A stretch of 64,000 nt of DNA from Oxalobacteraceae bacterium (GCA_947374865.1 CANCDR010000001.1:124001-188000); one strand, 5' to 3'; shown: positions 1-8,507, numbered from the stretch's first letter. Made by a program: numbers and translations. The notes: generated by a model from the sequence alone, not told the origin.

Positions 1-30
1 TCAAGGCACTCAGACAAGCGTAAAAATATT

Positions 31-60
31 TTGTCAGGTTATAACTAAATGGTTAGTATA
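31..60 (+). promoter_or_regulatory. Carboxylesterase promoter with TetR-like operator
   Basis: A candidate sigma70 promoter is TTGTCA (31-36), a 17-nt spacer, then TAGTAT (54-59). Inside the spacer and touching the -10 is an inverted repeat ACTAA-N4-TTAGT (44-57). That is the size and position expected of a repressor site, and its shape resembles TetR-family operators. No regulator gene is visible; it may lie left of base 1. The sites are read directly; the regulator class is inference. Confidence 0.4.
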
Positions 61-98
61 TGATTTGAAAAATAGATGTCTATCCAATGGAGACCGCA

Positions 99-1745
99 AT
101 GAAAAGAAAAATCATCCTCGCAGCAATGACCTTGCTCACCATCAGTCATAGCCACTGGGCGACTGCCCAGCAGAGCATGCCGTCCAAGCAAACCGCCACG
201 CTGCAGATCGATAGCGGCAAGATCGATGGCAAGGTCCTCGACTCGGGCGTACAGGCTTACTTTGGCATTCCCTTCGCTGCAGCCCCTGTGCGGGAACTGC
301 GCTGGCGTGAACCGCAGACTGTCAAGCCATGGCAGGGCGTGTACCACGCCGACCGCAAAGGGCCGGAATGTATCCAGCAGCTGCGCCGGCATGACATCAA
401 TCATTATTTTGGTGAAGAGGCGACCAGTGAAGATTGCCTGTTCATGAATATATGGGTTCCAGGCACGGCCAAAGCGTCCGCCAAACTGCCGGTCGTGGTC
501 TATATTTACGGTGGCGGATTTACGCTTGGCTCAAGCGGCATGGCCCTGTATGGCGGCGAAAGTGTGGCCCGCACAGGTGAGGCGATTTTCGTCAACTTCA
601 ATTACCGAGTCGGCATCATGGGCTTTATGGCGCATCCCGAACTCACGGCTGAATCAGCGCACAAGGCCTCGGGTAATTACGGCTTCCTTGACCAGGTAGC
701 CGCATTGCGCTGGGTTCAGCGCAATATTGCCAAGTTTGGTGGTGACCCTTCGCGGGTCATGATCTCTGGTCAATCGGCGGGCGCGTCCTCGGTCGTTTCC
801 TTGGTCGCCAGTCCTCTCGGTAAAGGCTTGTTCCAGCGGGCGATCGCCATGAGCGGCTCGGCCATCAATGGCGTTTCACCATCGCTGGCAGAATCGGAAA
901 AATCCGGTCTGGAGGTACAAAAGGTATTGGGCGCGAAGTCATTGAATGAACTGCGTCAATTACCGGCCGACCGCGTCTTCGTGGTGCAGAAAGATTCGCA
1001 ATTCGGTGAATCCGGTACGGTGACGATTCGTCCCAATATTGATGGTTATTTTTTACCTGACAGCGTGGCCAATATTTACGCAGCGGGCAAACAAAACGAT
1101 GTGCCGACAATGTCCGGTTTCACGCAAGACGATATCAGCATGAGCCCTCTGCGCAGCATTCAGACCCTGGCTGAATTTAAAAGCAAAGCGCAGCAAATTT
1201 ATGGCGTCAATGCGGAGCAATTTTTCCGTTTGTATCCAGCCACAAATGATGTGGAAGCCAAGGCCATGGGCAAGCTGTCGGCCCGCGAAGCCATGATGGA
1301 AAAGGCTAGTCGTAATTTGGCCAAGGCGCATAGCAAAACCGGTCGTTCTCCGTTTTACTTTTATGTCTTTTCGCGTGTCCATCCGTTCAATCCGGCGGCT
1401 ATGCCCTCAGACAATCCGCAGGGTGCTTACCATACCTCAGACGTACCTTACTGGTTCCAGACACAAGACGCGCTCAACCTCTTCCGTCCAACGCGCAATT
1501 GGGCTGAACTCGATCGCAATCTATCCAAGCAGATGATGGGGAGTTTGCTCAATTTTGCCAAAACAGGCAATCCGGCCACGGCGAGCACCCAATGGCCCGC
1601 CTGGACCACCGACGCTGAGCAGTACATCGAATTCGGTGACCGTGTGACAGTACAAACCGAACATCGCGAACGCATGGCATTCCAGGATTTACCCGCCCTA
1701 TTCATCCCGGCCGGCACCGTCGCCCCGCGACTCACGCGCGATTAG
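99..1745 (+). CDS. Exported type-B carboxylesterase
   Basis: Predicted serine hydrolase of the type-B carboxylesterase/lipase family (alpha/beta hydrolase fold), probably hydrolysing carboxylic esters in the periplasm or outside the cell. The ATG at 99 is preferred over the one at 87 because GGAG at 89-92 sits six bases before it and the protein then opens with MKRK and a hydrophobic signal-peptide core ending near TAQQ. The family motifs are in order: EDCLFMNIW, the oxyanion-hole stretch YGGGF, FNYRVG, and the nucleophile elbow GQSAGAS with Ser about residue 226. The catalytic His is probably in GAYHTSDVPYWF. The length (548 aa) is normal. It converges on the pca operon. It is not PcaD, which is about 260 aa and lacks these motifs. 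The substrate is unknown. Confidence 0.9.
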   Translation: MKRKIILAAMTLLTISHSHWATAQQSMPSKQTATLQIDSGKIDGKVLDSGVQAYFGIPFAAAPVRELRWREPQTVKPWQGVYHADRKGPECIQQLRRHDINHYFGEEATSEDCLFMNIWVPGTAKASAKLPVVVYIYGGGFTLGSSGMALYGGESVARTGEAIFVNFNYRVGIMGFMAHPELTAESAHKASGNYGFLDQVAALRWVQRNIAKFGGDPSRVMISGQSAGASSVVSLVASPLGKGLFQRAIAMSGSAINGVSPSLAESEKSGLEVQKVLGAKSLNELRQLPADRVFVVQKDSQFGESGTVTIRPNIDGYFLPDSVANIYAAGKQNDVPTMSGFTQDDISMSPLRSIQTLAEFKSKAQQIYGVNAEQFFRLYPATNDVEAKAMGKLSAREAMMEKASRNLAKAHSKTGRSPFYFYVFSRVHPFNPAAMPSDNPQGAYHTSDVPYWFQTQDALNLFRPTRNWAELDRNLSKQMMGSLLNFAKTGNPATASTQWPAWTTDAEQYIEFGDRVTVQTEHRERMAFQDLPALFIPAGTVAPRLTRD

Positions 1746-1763
1746 CATCTAGCAAATACAAAC

Positions 1764-1789
1764 CGCGTGAAAGCTTAGGCTATCACGCG
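1764..1789. terminator. Hairpin between convergent genes
   Basis: CGCGTGA (1764-1770) and TCACGCG (1783-1789) form a 7-bp stem with a 12-nt loop between the stop codons of the carboxylesterase and pcaC. There is no good T-tract on either side, so termination activity is uncertain. Confidence 0.35.
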
Positions 1790-1801
1790 CACGCCTCAAA
1801 C

Positions 1802-2185
1802 CTACGCCTGATCCTGGCTGTTAAAAATATCCTGCGCAACATGGAAGGCGGAGTTGGCTGCGGGGACACCGCAATAAATGGCGGCTTGAAGGAGGACTTC
1901 CTTGATTTCGTCGCGCGTAACGCCGTTGTTGGCGGCGGCACGCAGATGGAGTTTGAGTTCTTCTTCGCGGTTCAGGGCGATCATGGCCATGATGGTCAGC
2001 AGGCTGCGGGTATGGCGTGGCAGGCCGGGACGGGTCCAGATTTCACCCCAGGCGTAACGCGTGATGAGCTCTTGGAATTCGCTGGTCAGGTCGGTCCGGT
2101 TCGCTTGCGCGCGATCGACGTGGGCGTTGCCCAGTACCGCACGCCGCACTTCCATACCATTATCAAAACGTTGTTTCTCGTCCAT
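1802..2185 (-). CDS. pcaC: 4-carboxymuconolactone decarboxylase
   Basis: PcaC converts gamma-carboxymuconolactone to beta-ketoadipate enol-lactone with loss of CO2, in the protocatechuate branch of the beta-ketoadipate pathway. The 127-aa protein is a single CMD-family domain of the expected size, with RRAVLGNAHVDRA near the N-terminus and the conserved TRPGLPRHTRSLLTIMAMIAL and GVTRDEIKEVLLQAAIYCGVPAA segments. An ATG four codons upstream (2197) is possible, but GAGGAAG precedes the ATG at 2185, and MDEKQRF is a typical start for the family. It is the last gene of the leftward pcaIJFBC operon, 57 bp after pcaB. In many operons pcaD lies between pcaB and pcaC, or is fused to pcaC; here there is neither. 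Confidence 0.95.
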   Translation of the reverse strand: MDEKQRFDNGMEVRRAVLGNAHVDRAQANRTDLTSEFQELITRYAWGEIWTRPGLPRHTRSLLTIMAMIALNREEELKLHLRAAANNGVTRDEIKEVLLQAAIYCGVPAANSAFHVAQDIFNSQDQA

Positions 2186-2242
2186 GGGCTTCCTCATTTT
2201 ATCCGGATAAAAAATCGCCCGATATCATGCGGGCGTGCTGAT

Positions 2243-3595
2243 TCAGAATTCGCGCAGGGCACGCTGTTCATAGGCTTGCAGAACACGTTCAACAAAGGCA
2301 TCTGCCTGACCCAGATAATTCGCCGGATCGAGTAATCGCGCCAGTTCCGTCGCGCTTAAATCGCTTTGTATGACCGGATCGTCGCGCAAAATGTCGCCTA
2401 GATGCAGGCCTTGCACACTGGCGCGATGGCAGGCTTTCTCGACCAGCTGATGGGCCTGCAGACGACCAATTTTAGCGCCCAGCGCCAGCGTGACGGCTTC
2501 GGCCATGATCTGACCGCGGGTGATCTCCAGATTAGCCCGCATGCGTGCCTCGTCGACCGTGAGTCCGCTGACAATTTGCTGCAGCTGTTCCAGCGCACCG
2601 GCACACAGGCGCATGATCTCAGGCAGGGTTTCCCATTCAGCCTGCCAGCCACCTAGCGCGCGTTCATGCTCCTGCACCATGGCCGATAATAAAGTCGATA
2701 CCAGCGCCGGGACGCGCACTGCCGCGGTTAATACCGCCGCACAGCCGACCGGATTACGTTTGTGCGGCATGGTCGATGAACCGCCTCGACCTTCGGCTAC
2801 GGGCTCAGCGACTTCAGCGACTTCGGTTTGCATCAGCAGCGATATATCGCGCGCGATTTTACCCAGCGTGCCGACGATTAGGCCGAGTACCGTACCGACT
2901 TCGGCGATCCGGTCACGCTGTGCATGCCAGGGCGTTGCCGGTAAATCGAGCTGCAAGTCGTCGGCCAAGGCCTGCGCGACTTGCAGACCCTGCTCACCCA
3001 GACTGGCGAGCGTACCGGCGGCGCCACCAAATTGCAGCACCATGACGCGCACTTGCAGTTCGGCGAGACGATCCTGATGACGCAGCACGGCATCCAGCCA
3101 GCCGGCCGCCTTGAGTCCGAAGCTCACTGGTAAGGCATGCTGCATCCAGGTGCGTCCGACCATCGGCGTATGCCGCTGCGCAGCGGTGAGCACTGCCAAC
3201 GACGCTGCCAGTTTGCCCAGTTCGGCCTCGAGATAATCAAGACCATCGCGCAGCTGGAGCACCAGGCCCGTATCAATCGCATCCTGACTGGTCGCACCCC
3301 AGTGGACAAATTTAGCCGCCTCGGCATCAATCTGGGCGACTAAGCGGGTCAATTGCTTGACCAGCGGGATCGCCAAATTACCACTCGCCGTGGCGGCAGT
3401 AGCGAGCTGCGCCACATCGAGCAAGCCGGCATCACAGCGGCTGACGATGGCCTGCACAGCGGTCGCAGGAATTACTCCGACCTGCGCCTCGGCGCGCGCC
3501 AAGGCCGCCTCAAAATCGAGCATACGCTGCAGCGTAACGTGATCGGAGAACACGTCCTGCATGGCGACATTCGCTACGGTGGCATTTCTTAGCAT
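2243..3595 (-). CDS. pcaB: 3-carboxy-cis,cis-muconate cycloisomerase
   Basis: PcaB lactonises 3-carboxy-cis,cis-muconate to gamma-carboxymuconolactone. It belongs to the fumarase/aspartase (class II lyase) superfamily, recognised by the signature GGSSTMPHKRNPVGC in the second half. The open frame continues to 3670, but the extra 25 codons overlap pcaF and do not resemble the family. The ATG at 3595 (MLRNATVANVAMQDVFSDH) has AGGGAAG just upstream and gives 450 aa, the usual size. It follows pcaF by 17 bp. The product goes to PcaC, encoded next. Confidence 0.96.
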   Translation of the reverse strand: MLRNATVANVAMQDVFSDHVTLQRMLDFEAALARAEAQVGVIPATAVQAIVSRCDAGLLDVAQLATAATASGNLAIPLVKQLTRLVAQIDAEAAKFVHWGATSQDAIDTGLVLQLRDGLDYLEAELGKLAASLAVLTAAQRHTPMVGRTWMQHALPVSFGLKAAGWLDAVLRHQDRLAELQVRVMVLQFGGAAGTLASLGEQGLQVAQALADDLQLDLPATPWHAQRDRIAEVGTVLGLIVGTLGKIARDISLLMQTEVAEVAEPVAEGRGGSSTMPHKRNPVGCAAVLTAAVRVPALVSTLLSAMVQEHERALGGWQAEWETLPEIMRLCAGALEQLQQIVSGLTVDEARMRANLEITRGQIMAEAVTLALGAKIGRLQAHQLVEKACHRASVQGLHLGDILRDDPVIQSDLSATELARLLDPANYLGQADAFVERVLQAYEQRALREF

Positions 3596-3612
3596 GCGCT
3601 TCCCTGACTTTT

Positions 3613-4815
3613 TTAAACCCGTTCGATAATCAGAGCGATACCCTGCCCCACACCAATGCACATAGTACACAATGCAAAGCGACCCTGGGTGCGGTGCAGC
3701 TGATACATCGCGGTCGTCACCAGTCGCGCACCGCTCATCCCCAGCGGATGACCGAGCGCGATGGCGCCACCATTCGGATTCACGCGCGGATCATTATCCT
3801 GCAAACCCAAGCCGCGCATGACGGCCAGGCCCTGAGCGGCAAAGGCTTCGTTCAACTCAATCACGTCGATCTGATCGAGCGTCATGCCGACTTGCTTGAG
3901 GAGTTTGAGCGTGGCCGGCAAAGGACCAATGCCCATCACCCGTGGTGCCACACCGGCAGTCGCCATGCCGACGATACGTGCCTGAGGCCGTAAGCCGTTA
4001 CGTACTGCAGCGGCTTCACTGGCCAATAATAATGCACAGGCGCCGTCATTCACGCCCGACGCATTACCGGCAGTGATAGTGCCATCCGGACGCACGATGG
4101 CTTTGAGTTTCGCCAAGGCTTCCAGGCTGGTTTCGCGCGGATGTTCATCCTGCGTGATCGATAATGGATCACCTTTTTTCTGCTTGACCGAGACGGCGGT
4201 GATTTCGTTATCGAAGATTCCCAGGCGCTGCGCCTGTGCGGCCTTGAATTGACTGGCGACGGCAAAGGCGTCCTGATCAGCGCGATTGATGTGGTAATCG
4301 GTGGCGACGTTCTCCGCCGTTTCGGGCATGCTGTCAACGCCATACAGCGCCTTCATGGCCGGGTTGACGAAACGCCAGCCGATGGTGGTGTCGTAGATAC
4401 TGGCGTTGCGCGAAAAGGCGCTGTCTGCTTTACCCATCACGAACGGCGCGCGCGTCATCGATTCCACACCGCCGGCCAACATCAGTTCCGCCTCACCCGA
4501 TTTAATCGCGCGTGCCGCCGTGCCGACAGCGTCCATGCCGGATCCGCACAGACGATTGATGGTCGCGCCGCCCAAGCTTTCTGGCAAGCCGGCCAACAGG
4601 GCCGACATGCGCGCCACGTTACGATTATCTTCGCCGGCCTGATTAGCGCAGCCGTAAATGACGTCACTGACCGCACTCCAGTCGACCGAGGGATTACGTT
4701 GCATTAAAGCGCGCAGCGGGATGGCGCCCAGATCATCGGCGCGTACATCTTTAAACACACCGCCGTAGCGGCCGATAGGGGTACGAATGGCATCACAGAT
4801 AAATGCGTTACTCAT
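3613..4815 (-). CDS. pcaF: Beta-ketoadipyl-CoA thiolase
   Basis: Thiolase that cleaves beta-ketoadipyl-CoA with CoA to succinyl-CoA and acetyl-CoA, the last step of the pathway. It is 400 aa with the family layout: acyl-accepting Cys90 in NRLCGSGMDAV, the His motif GGAIALGHPLGMSGAR, and the C-terminal proton-exchanging Cys in CTMCIGVGQG. The N-terminus SNAFICDAIRTPIGRYGG matches PcaF/PaaJ thiolases. Its position directly after the CoA-transferase genes and before pcaB favours pcaF over a general acetyl-CoA acetyltransferase. AGGACC precedes the start by seven bases. Confidence 0.95.
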   Translation of the reverse strand: MSNAFICDAIRTPIGRYGGVFKDVRADDLGAIPLRALMQRNPSVDWSAVSDVIYGCANQAGEDNRNVARMSALLAGLPESLGGATINRLCGSGMDAVGTAARAIKSGEAELMLAGGVESMTRAPFVMGKADSAFSRNASIYDTTIGWRFVNPAMKALYGVDSMPETAENVATDYHINRADQDAFAVASQFKAAQAQRLGIFDNEITAVSVKQKKGDPLSITQDEHPRETSLEALAKLKAIVRPDGTITAGNASGVNDGACALLLASEAAAVRNGLRPQARIVGMATAGVAPRVMGIGPLPATLKLLKQVGMTLDQIDVIELNEAFAAQGLAVMRGLGLQDNDPRVNPNGGAIALGHPLGMSGARLVTTAMYQLHRTQGRFALCTMCIGVGQGIALIIERV

Positions 4816-4833
4816 GTGCGGTCCTGTAAAAAA

Positions 4834-5481
4834 TTAAGCAAGGGGAAGATAGCGCAAAGGGGCGCCGGTCATGCGCTGCAGTTCGTCGAGTTCCAGGCCA
4901 TCAATCATCTCGCGCACCAGCAGGCCATCAGGTGTAATGTCGATCACGGCGAGATCGGTAAAAATACGATTCACGCAGCCCACGCCGGTGAGCGGATAGC
5001 TGCACTGGGCAACGACTTTACTCTCTCCGCTCTTGGTCTGATGTTCCATCATGACGTAGACTTTTTTAGCGCCCAGCGCCAAGTCCATCGCCCCACCCAC
5101 AGCCGGAATCGCATTCGCTTCGCCGGTATGCCAGTTCGCCAGATCACCGGTCGCGGACACCTGAAACGCGCCCAAGACACAAATATCCAAATGCCCACCG
5201 CGCATCATCGCAAACGAATCAGCATGATGAAAAAAGCTGCCGCCGGCGAGCAAGGTCACGGGCATTTTTCCGGCGTTGATGAGGTCTTCGTCTTCTTCAC
5301 CTGCGAGCGGTGCCGGGCCCATGCCGAGCAAACCATTTTCGCTATGTAAAAAGATTTCCCGACCTGGCGGCAAATGGTTCGCCACCATGGTCGGCAAGCC
5401 GATGCCGAGGTTGACGTAATCACCTTCGACGATGTCTTGCGCTACCCGCGCTGCCATCTGATCACGCGTGAGTCGTTTCAT
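4834..5481 (-). CDS. pcaJ: 3-oxoadipate CoA-transferase subunit B
   Basis: Beta subunit of the succinyl-CoA:3-oxoadipate CoA-transferase, which activates beta-ketoadipate to its CoA ester. It has the SENGLLGMGP motif with the catalytic Glu that forms the glutamyl-CoA intermediate, and GLPTMVANHLP near the N-terminus. At 215 aa it has the expected size. Its ATG overlaps the stop of pcaI (TAATG), which suggests translational coupling and 1:1 synthesis of the subunits. A scoB-type enzyme for acetoacetate would look much the same; the pca neighbours decide the name. Confidence 0.95.
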   Translation of the reverse strand: MKRLTRDQMAARVAQDIVEGDYVNLGIGLPTMVANHLPPGREIFLHSENGLLGMGPAPLAGEEDEDLINAGKMPVTLLAGGSFFHHADSFAMMRGGHLDICVLGAFQVSATGDLANWHTGEANAIPAVGGAMDLALGAKKVYVMMEHQTKSGESKVVAQCSYPLTGVGCVNRIFTDLAVIDITPDGLLVREMIDGLELDELQRMTGAPLRYLPLA

Positions 5482-6149
5482 TATTTTTTCTCCTGAAGCA
5501 CCACGCGTTGGACAAAAATGCCGGGCGTGATAATGGTTTCCGGATCGAGTTCGCCCAAGCCGACGATCTCACTGACCTGCGCGATCGCGCATTTGGCCGC
5601 CATGGCCATGATGGGACCAAAGTTACGCGCTGTTTTTCTGTAAACCAGATTACCCCAGCGGTCGCCGCGCAGCGCCTTGATCAGGGCAAAGTCGGCGTGG
5701 ATGGGCGACTCCAGCACATAATGGCGGCCGTTGATGAGGCGCGTTTCCTTGCCTTCAGCGAGCAGCGTGCCGTAACCGGTGGGCGTAAAAAATCCGCCGA
5801 TACCAGCCCCGGCGGCACGAATGCGCTCAGCCAGATTACCTTGCGGCGTGAGTTCGAGTTCGATCTTGCCGGCGCGGTAGAGCGCATCAAAAATATGCGA
5901 ATCGGTCTGGCGCGGAAAGGAGCAAATAATCTTGCGCACCAGGCCGGCCTTGAGCAGCGCGGCTAATCCCGTTTCGCCATTGCCGGCATTATTATTGACG
6001 ATGGTCAGCTCACGCGCACCGCGATCGATCAAGGCGTCAATCAGCGCGGAAGGCATGCCCGCATTACCAAAGCCACCGATCATCACGGTCGCGCCATCCT
6101 GTACATCGGCCACTGCGGCTGACAGGGATTCCACTGTTTTATCTATCAC
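5481..6149 (-). CDS. pcaI: 3-oxoadipate CoA-transferase subunit A
   Basis: Alpha subunit of the 3-oxoadipate CoA-transferase. It is 222 aa with the CoA-binding glycine-rich segment MIGGFGNAGMP near residues 23-33 and the conserved NNNAGNGETGLAALL. It starts with GTG at 6149, preceded by TGAGGCAAC. It is the first gene of the leftward operon pcaI-J-F-B-C and faces the regulator gene pcaR across a 262-bp intergenic region that holds operator-like sites, so induction by pathway intermediates through PcaR is expected. Confidence 0.95.
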   Translation of the reverse strand: MIDKTVESLSAAVADVQDGATVMIGGFGNAGMPSALIDALIDRGARELTIVNNNAGNGETGLAALLKAGLVRKIICSFPRQTDSHIFDALYRAGKIELELTPQGNLAERIRAAGAGIGGFFTPTGYGTLLAEGKETRLINGRHYVLESPIHADFALIKALRGDRWGNLVYRKTARNFGPIMAMAAKCAIAQVSEIVGLGELDPETIITPGIFVQRVVLQEKK

Positions 6150-6254
6150 GTTGCCTCACTTATTGAACGCAGATTCAGGACTTCGGATTTAGGACATTGA
6201 ACCTATCACTTAGCACTGGTGATTCACACCATGAATGACACCAGGTTGAATCCC

Positions 6255-6283
6255 TTGACAATGTTCGATCACCGAACTAATGT
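6255..6283 (+). promoter_or_regulatory. Candidate pcaR promoter with operator in spacer
   Basis: TTGACA (6255-6260), a 17-nt spacer and TAATGT (6278-6283) form a candidate sigma70 promoter toward pcaR. The spacer is almost filled by a 15-bp palindrome GTTCG-ATCAC-CGAAC (6263-6277) with perfect 5-bp arms. This is the form of site reported for protocatechuate-type IclR regulators such as Pseudomonas PcaR, from memory and not searched. Binding here would block the promoter. The -10 is weak, with only T1, A2 and T6 conserved. Confidence 0.6.
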
Positions 6284-6351
6284 TTGCTTACAGTACTAAA
6301 TACAGTCTACCGATCTCCCGTTTCTATCGTCAAGATGCATAGTTTGAATGT

Positions 6352-6366
6352 GTGCGGTGGTCGAAC
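6352..6366 (+). promoter_or_regulatory. Second PcaR operator-like site
   Basis: GTGCGGTGGTCGAAC matches the reverse complement of the operator at 6263-6277 at 13 of 15 positions. The centres are 89 bp apart. The site covers a GTG that could otherwise be read as the start of pcaR, which supports using the ATG at 6412. Two sites could allow autoregulation by looping or independent control of the two divergent units. Confidence 0.5.
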
Positions 6367-6411
6367 ACATTTGCGTTTATTAACGCCAGTCTTTGTCCAG
6401 AAGCGCCATTG

Positions 6412-7317
6412 ATGTCCAAAACTACGCCCAAAACCATGCCCGAATCCATGCCCAAATCTACTCCCAAACCTGCGCTCATTGCGCCCAATGAACGCCCTGC
6501 TCGGCGTCCTGCCCGGGCTACAGTGGGCAAGCCCCCTTCCATCGCCGACGAAATAGATGCCCTGAGCGATCCGAGTTTCATGAATTCGCTGGCGCGCGGC
6601 TTAAGCGTGATCCGCGCTTTCAGCGACCAGCGACGCAGCCTGACCATCGCGCAAATTAGCCACAAGACCGGTATTCCGCGCGCCTCGGTACGGCGTTGTC
6701 TGCACACACTTAAACAATTGGGATACGCCGACGCCGAGGGTAATTATTTTTTTCTGCAGCCCAAAGTACTGACTCTGGGTTACTCCTATCTCTCGTCGAC
6801 CCCGCTCGCTGTATTGGCCCAGCCGGCGCTCAACGACCTGAGTCGGCAGCTGCATGAAACCTGTTCACTCGCCGTTCTTGATGGCGACGAGATTCTGTAC
6901 GTGGCCCGCTCAGCGACGGCGCGCATCATGTCGGTGGCCTTAAACACCGGCAGCCGCTTACCGGCTTACTGTACGTCTCTGGGTCGGGTAATGTTGGCAA
7001 GTCAGTCGGCAGAGGCGATGTCGGCTTACTTAGACAAGAACGAATTAAAGGCTTTCACGCAGCACACGATCGTCTCCCGAACAAGGCTGCAAACCCTGCT
7101 CAAGGAAGTCGCGGAACAAGGCTACGCCATCGTTGAAGAAGAACTGGAAATCGGCTTGCGCTCGATCGCCGTTCCGCTGCGCGGGGCGTCTGGCAGGGTG
7201 GTGGCCGCGCTGAATGTCGGCGCACAAGCCGGCCGTATATCGAGCCAGCATATGAAAGAACATTTCCTGCCCAGCTTATTGCGCACCGCGCAGGAAATGT
7301 CGGTCTTGCTGCCTTAA
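6412..7317 (+). CDS. pcaR: IclR-family regulator of the pca genes
   Basis: Transcription factor of the IclR family, expected to bind beta-ketoadipate or protocatechuate and control the divergent pcaIJFBC operon. After a Pro/Lys/Arg-rich extension of about 50 residues comes SFMNSLARGLSVIRAFSDQRR, typical of PcaR/PobR. A winged helix-turn-helix follows (LTIAQISHKTGIPRASVRRCLHTLKQLGY), then the effector domain with CSLAVLDGDEILYVAR and GYAIVEEELEIGLRSIAVPLR. A GTG at 6352 would add 20 residues but lies inside an operator-like site, so the ATG at 6412 (301 aa) is chosen. PcaR versus PcaU/PobR rests on context. Confidence 0.9.
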   Translation: MSKTTPKTMPESMPKSTPKPALIAPNERPARRPARATVGKPPSIADEIDALSDPSFMNSLARGLSVIRAFSDQRRSLTIAQISHKTGIPRASVRRCLHTLKQLGYADAEGNYFFLQPKVLTLGYSYLSSTPLAVLAQPALNDLSRQLHETCSLAVLDGDEILYVARSATARIMSVALNTGSRLPAYCTSLGRVMLASQSAEAMSAYLDKNELKAFTQHTIVSRTRLQTLLKEVAEQGYAIVEEELEIGLRSIAVPLRGASGRVVAALNVGAQAGRISSQHMKEHFLPSLLRTAQEMSVLLP

Positions 7318-7360
7318 GTCGTGGTTTAAGCAGCGGTTAAGCAGCCGTTTAGCCGTCGTG

Positions 7361-8356
7361 CTATGGCGTGATTTTTTTCACCAGCGCCTGCGCGCTCAGG
7401 TAAGCATTTTCGATTCGCCCAGCGCCATCGAGGCCGGCAGCAAACCAGTCGCCACAGACGCCAATGCGCTGGCCGGCATCCCACAGGCAGTCGAGCCCGA
7501 GCGGCTTAAGCGCCTGCGCATAACGCCATCGATGCACGGTCGCATAGATCGGCTGCACCGCAGACCCCGTCGATTCGTGAAACGACTTGAGCAGCTTTTC
7601 CTTGGCCCGCTCAGGTTCATCTTCCAGATGTTCGATGCTCCAGTCGACCGTGGCATGCGCCACCCAGTGATCGCCTGCACGCCGACCTGGCTTGGAGGAG
7701 TCGCGACTAATCCAGCCTAAGCGCGCGTTCTGCACCCAGGCCGCGTCGTAGCCCAGTTCGAGCGGCTCCTGAAATGCCATCATCAGAGTCCAGCAGGGCG
7801 CCATACTGGCCGCCTTGGCCTGCTGCGCAAACTTGGGCGCGACCGTCAGCAGACCTTGCGCCTGATCGGCCGGTACAGCAATGAGCACCGCATCAAAGGG
7901 GCCGGCCGTGGCAGGGATCGCTACCGTATCGCTTTTTACTGACAGGACCCATTGCTTACCATAGGCTTCGATGTCCAGCACCTGTTGCTCATATCGAATA
8001 TCGAGACCAATGGCCAGCTGCTCTGACAGCGAGCGCATGCCGGGCACGCCGACCAGACGTTGCTGGCTGCGTCCGGCAGGTCGCGTTATGCCGTGATCGA
8101 GGGTAACTATTTTAGCGTCCCAGGGAGCCACCCAGCCAGCCTTGCGCCAGGCCGTGACTTGTTTTTTGAAGCGCTCGCTGGTCGCCGTAAAATATTGTGC
8201 GCCGTGATCGAAGCCACCTAGTTCCGTGCGCCGCGTTGCCATGCGACCGCCAGTACCACGACTCTTTTCATAGAGCGTCACGCAATAACCCTGTTCCTGC
8301 AGCCCTTTGGCGCAACAGAGGCCGGCCAGACCGGCACCTACGATGGCAATATGCAT
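7361..8356 (-). CDS. Renalase-like FAD-dependent oxidoreductase
   Basis: FAD-dependent oxidoreductase resembling the renalase / amine-oxidase-like group. The N-terminus has the dinucleotide fold (HIAIVGAGLAGLCCAKGL), the acidic ribose-binding end of strand 2 (VTLYEKS) and the GTGGRMATRR motif usual in this group. The C-terminal IGVCGDWFAAGLDGAGRIENAYLSA is the second FAD-binding motif. The ATG at 8356 has AGAGG five bases upstream; a GTG two codons earlier is less likely. At 331 aa the length is normal. It is a single gene, convergent with pcaR. In bacteria such proteins have been linked to oxidation of isomeric dihydro-NAD(P), but the substrate here is unknown. Confidence 0.85.
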   Translation of the reverse strand: MHIAIVGAGLAGLCCAKGLQEQGYCVTLYEKSRGTGGRMATRRTELGGFDHGAQYFTATSERFKKQVTAWRKAGWVAPWDAKIVTLDHGITRPAGRSQQRLVGVPGMRSLSEQLAIGLDIRYEQQVLDIEAYGKQWVLSVKSDTVAIPATAGPFDAVLIAVPADQAQGLLTVAPKFAQQAKAASMAPCWTLMMAFQEPLELGYDAAWVQNARLGWISRDSSKPGRRAGDHWVAHATVDWSIEHLEDEPERAKEKLLKSFHESTGSAVQPIYATVHRWRYAQALKPLGLDCLWDAGQRIGVCGDWFAAGLDGAGRIENAYLSAQALVKKITP

Positions 8357-8404
8357 ATGCACCTCTAATAGTTGTACTTACGGTTGTGGTTGTGGTTAGG
8401 GCGG

Positions 8405-8442
8405 TAAAAAAGCCGTTCATGGTTACTAAAAACCGGAACGGC
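8405..8442 (-). terminator. Terminator after the CBS-domain gene
   Basis: On the minus strand GCCGTTC (8442-8436) pairs with GAACGGC (8418-8412), with an inner GGTT/AACC pairing, followed by six T. It lies about 65 bp after the stop of the CBS-domain gene. Confidence 0.6.
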
Positions 8443-8507
8443 AGAGATTACGGATTCAAGGTGTGCCTGACTTATTTTAGTACGGATCCATGTTGGATCT
8501 ACAGGCC

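Noticed and set aside
99..1745. Carboxylesterase as the missing enol-lactone hydrolase (PcaD)
   Set aside because: It is a 548-aa type-B carboxylesterase with a signal peptide on the opposite strand; PcaD is cytosolic and about 260 aa.
1841..2335. 164-codon plus-strand frame opposite pcaC
   Set aside because: It is a high-GC antisense shadow of pcaC and the pcaB end with no family match or ribosome-binding site.
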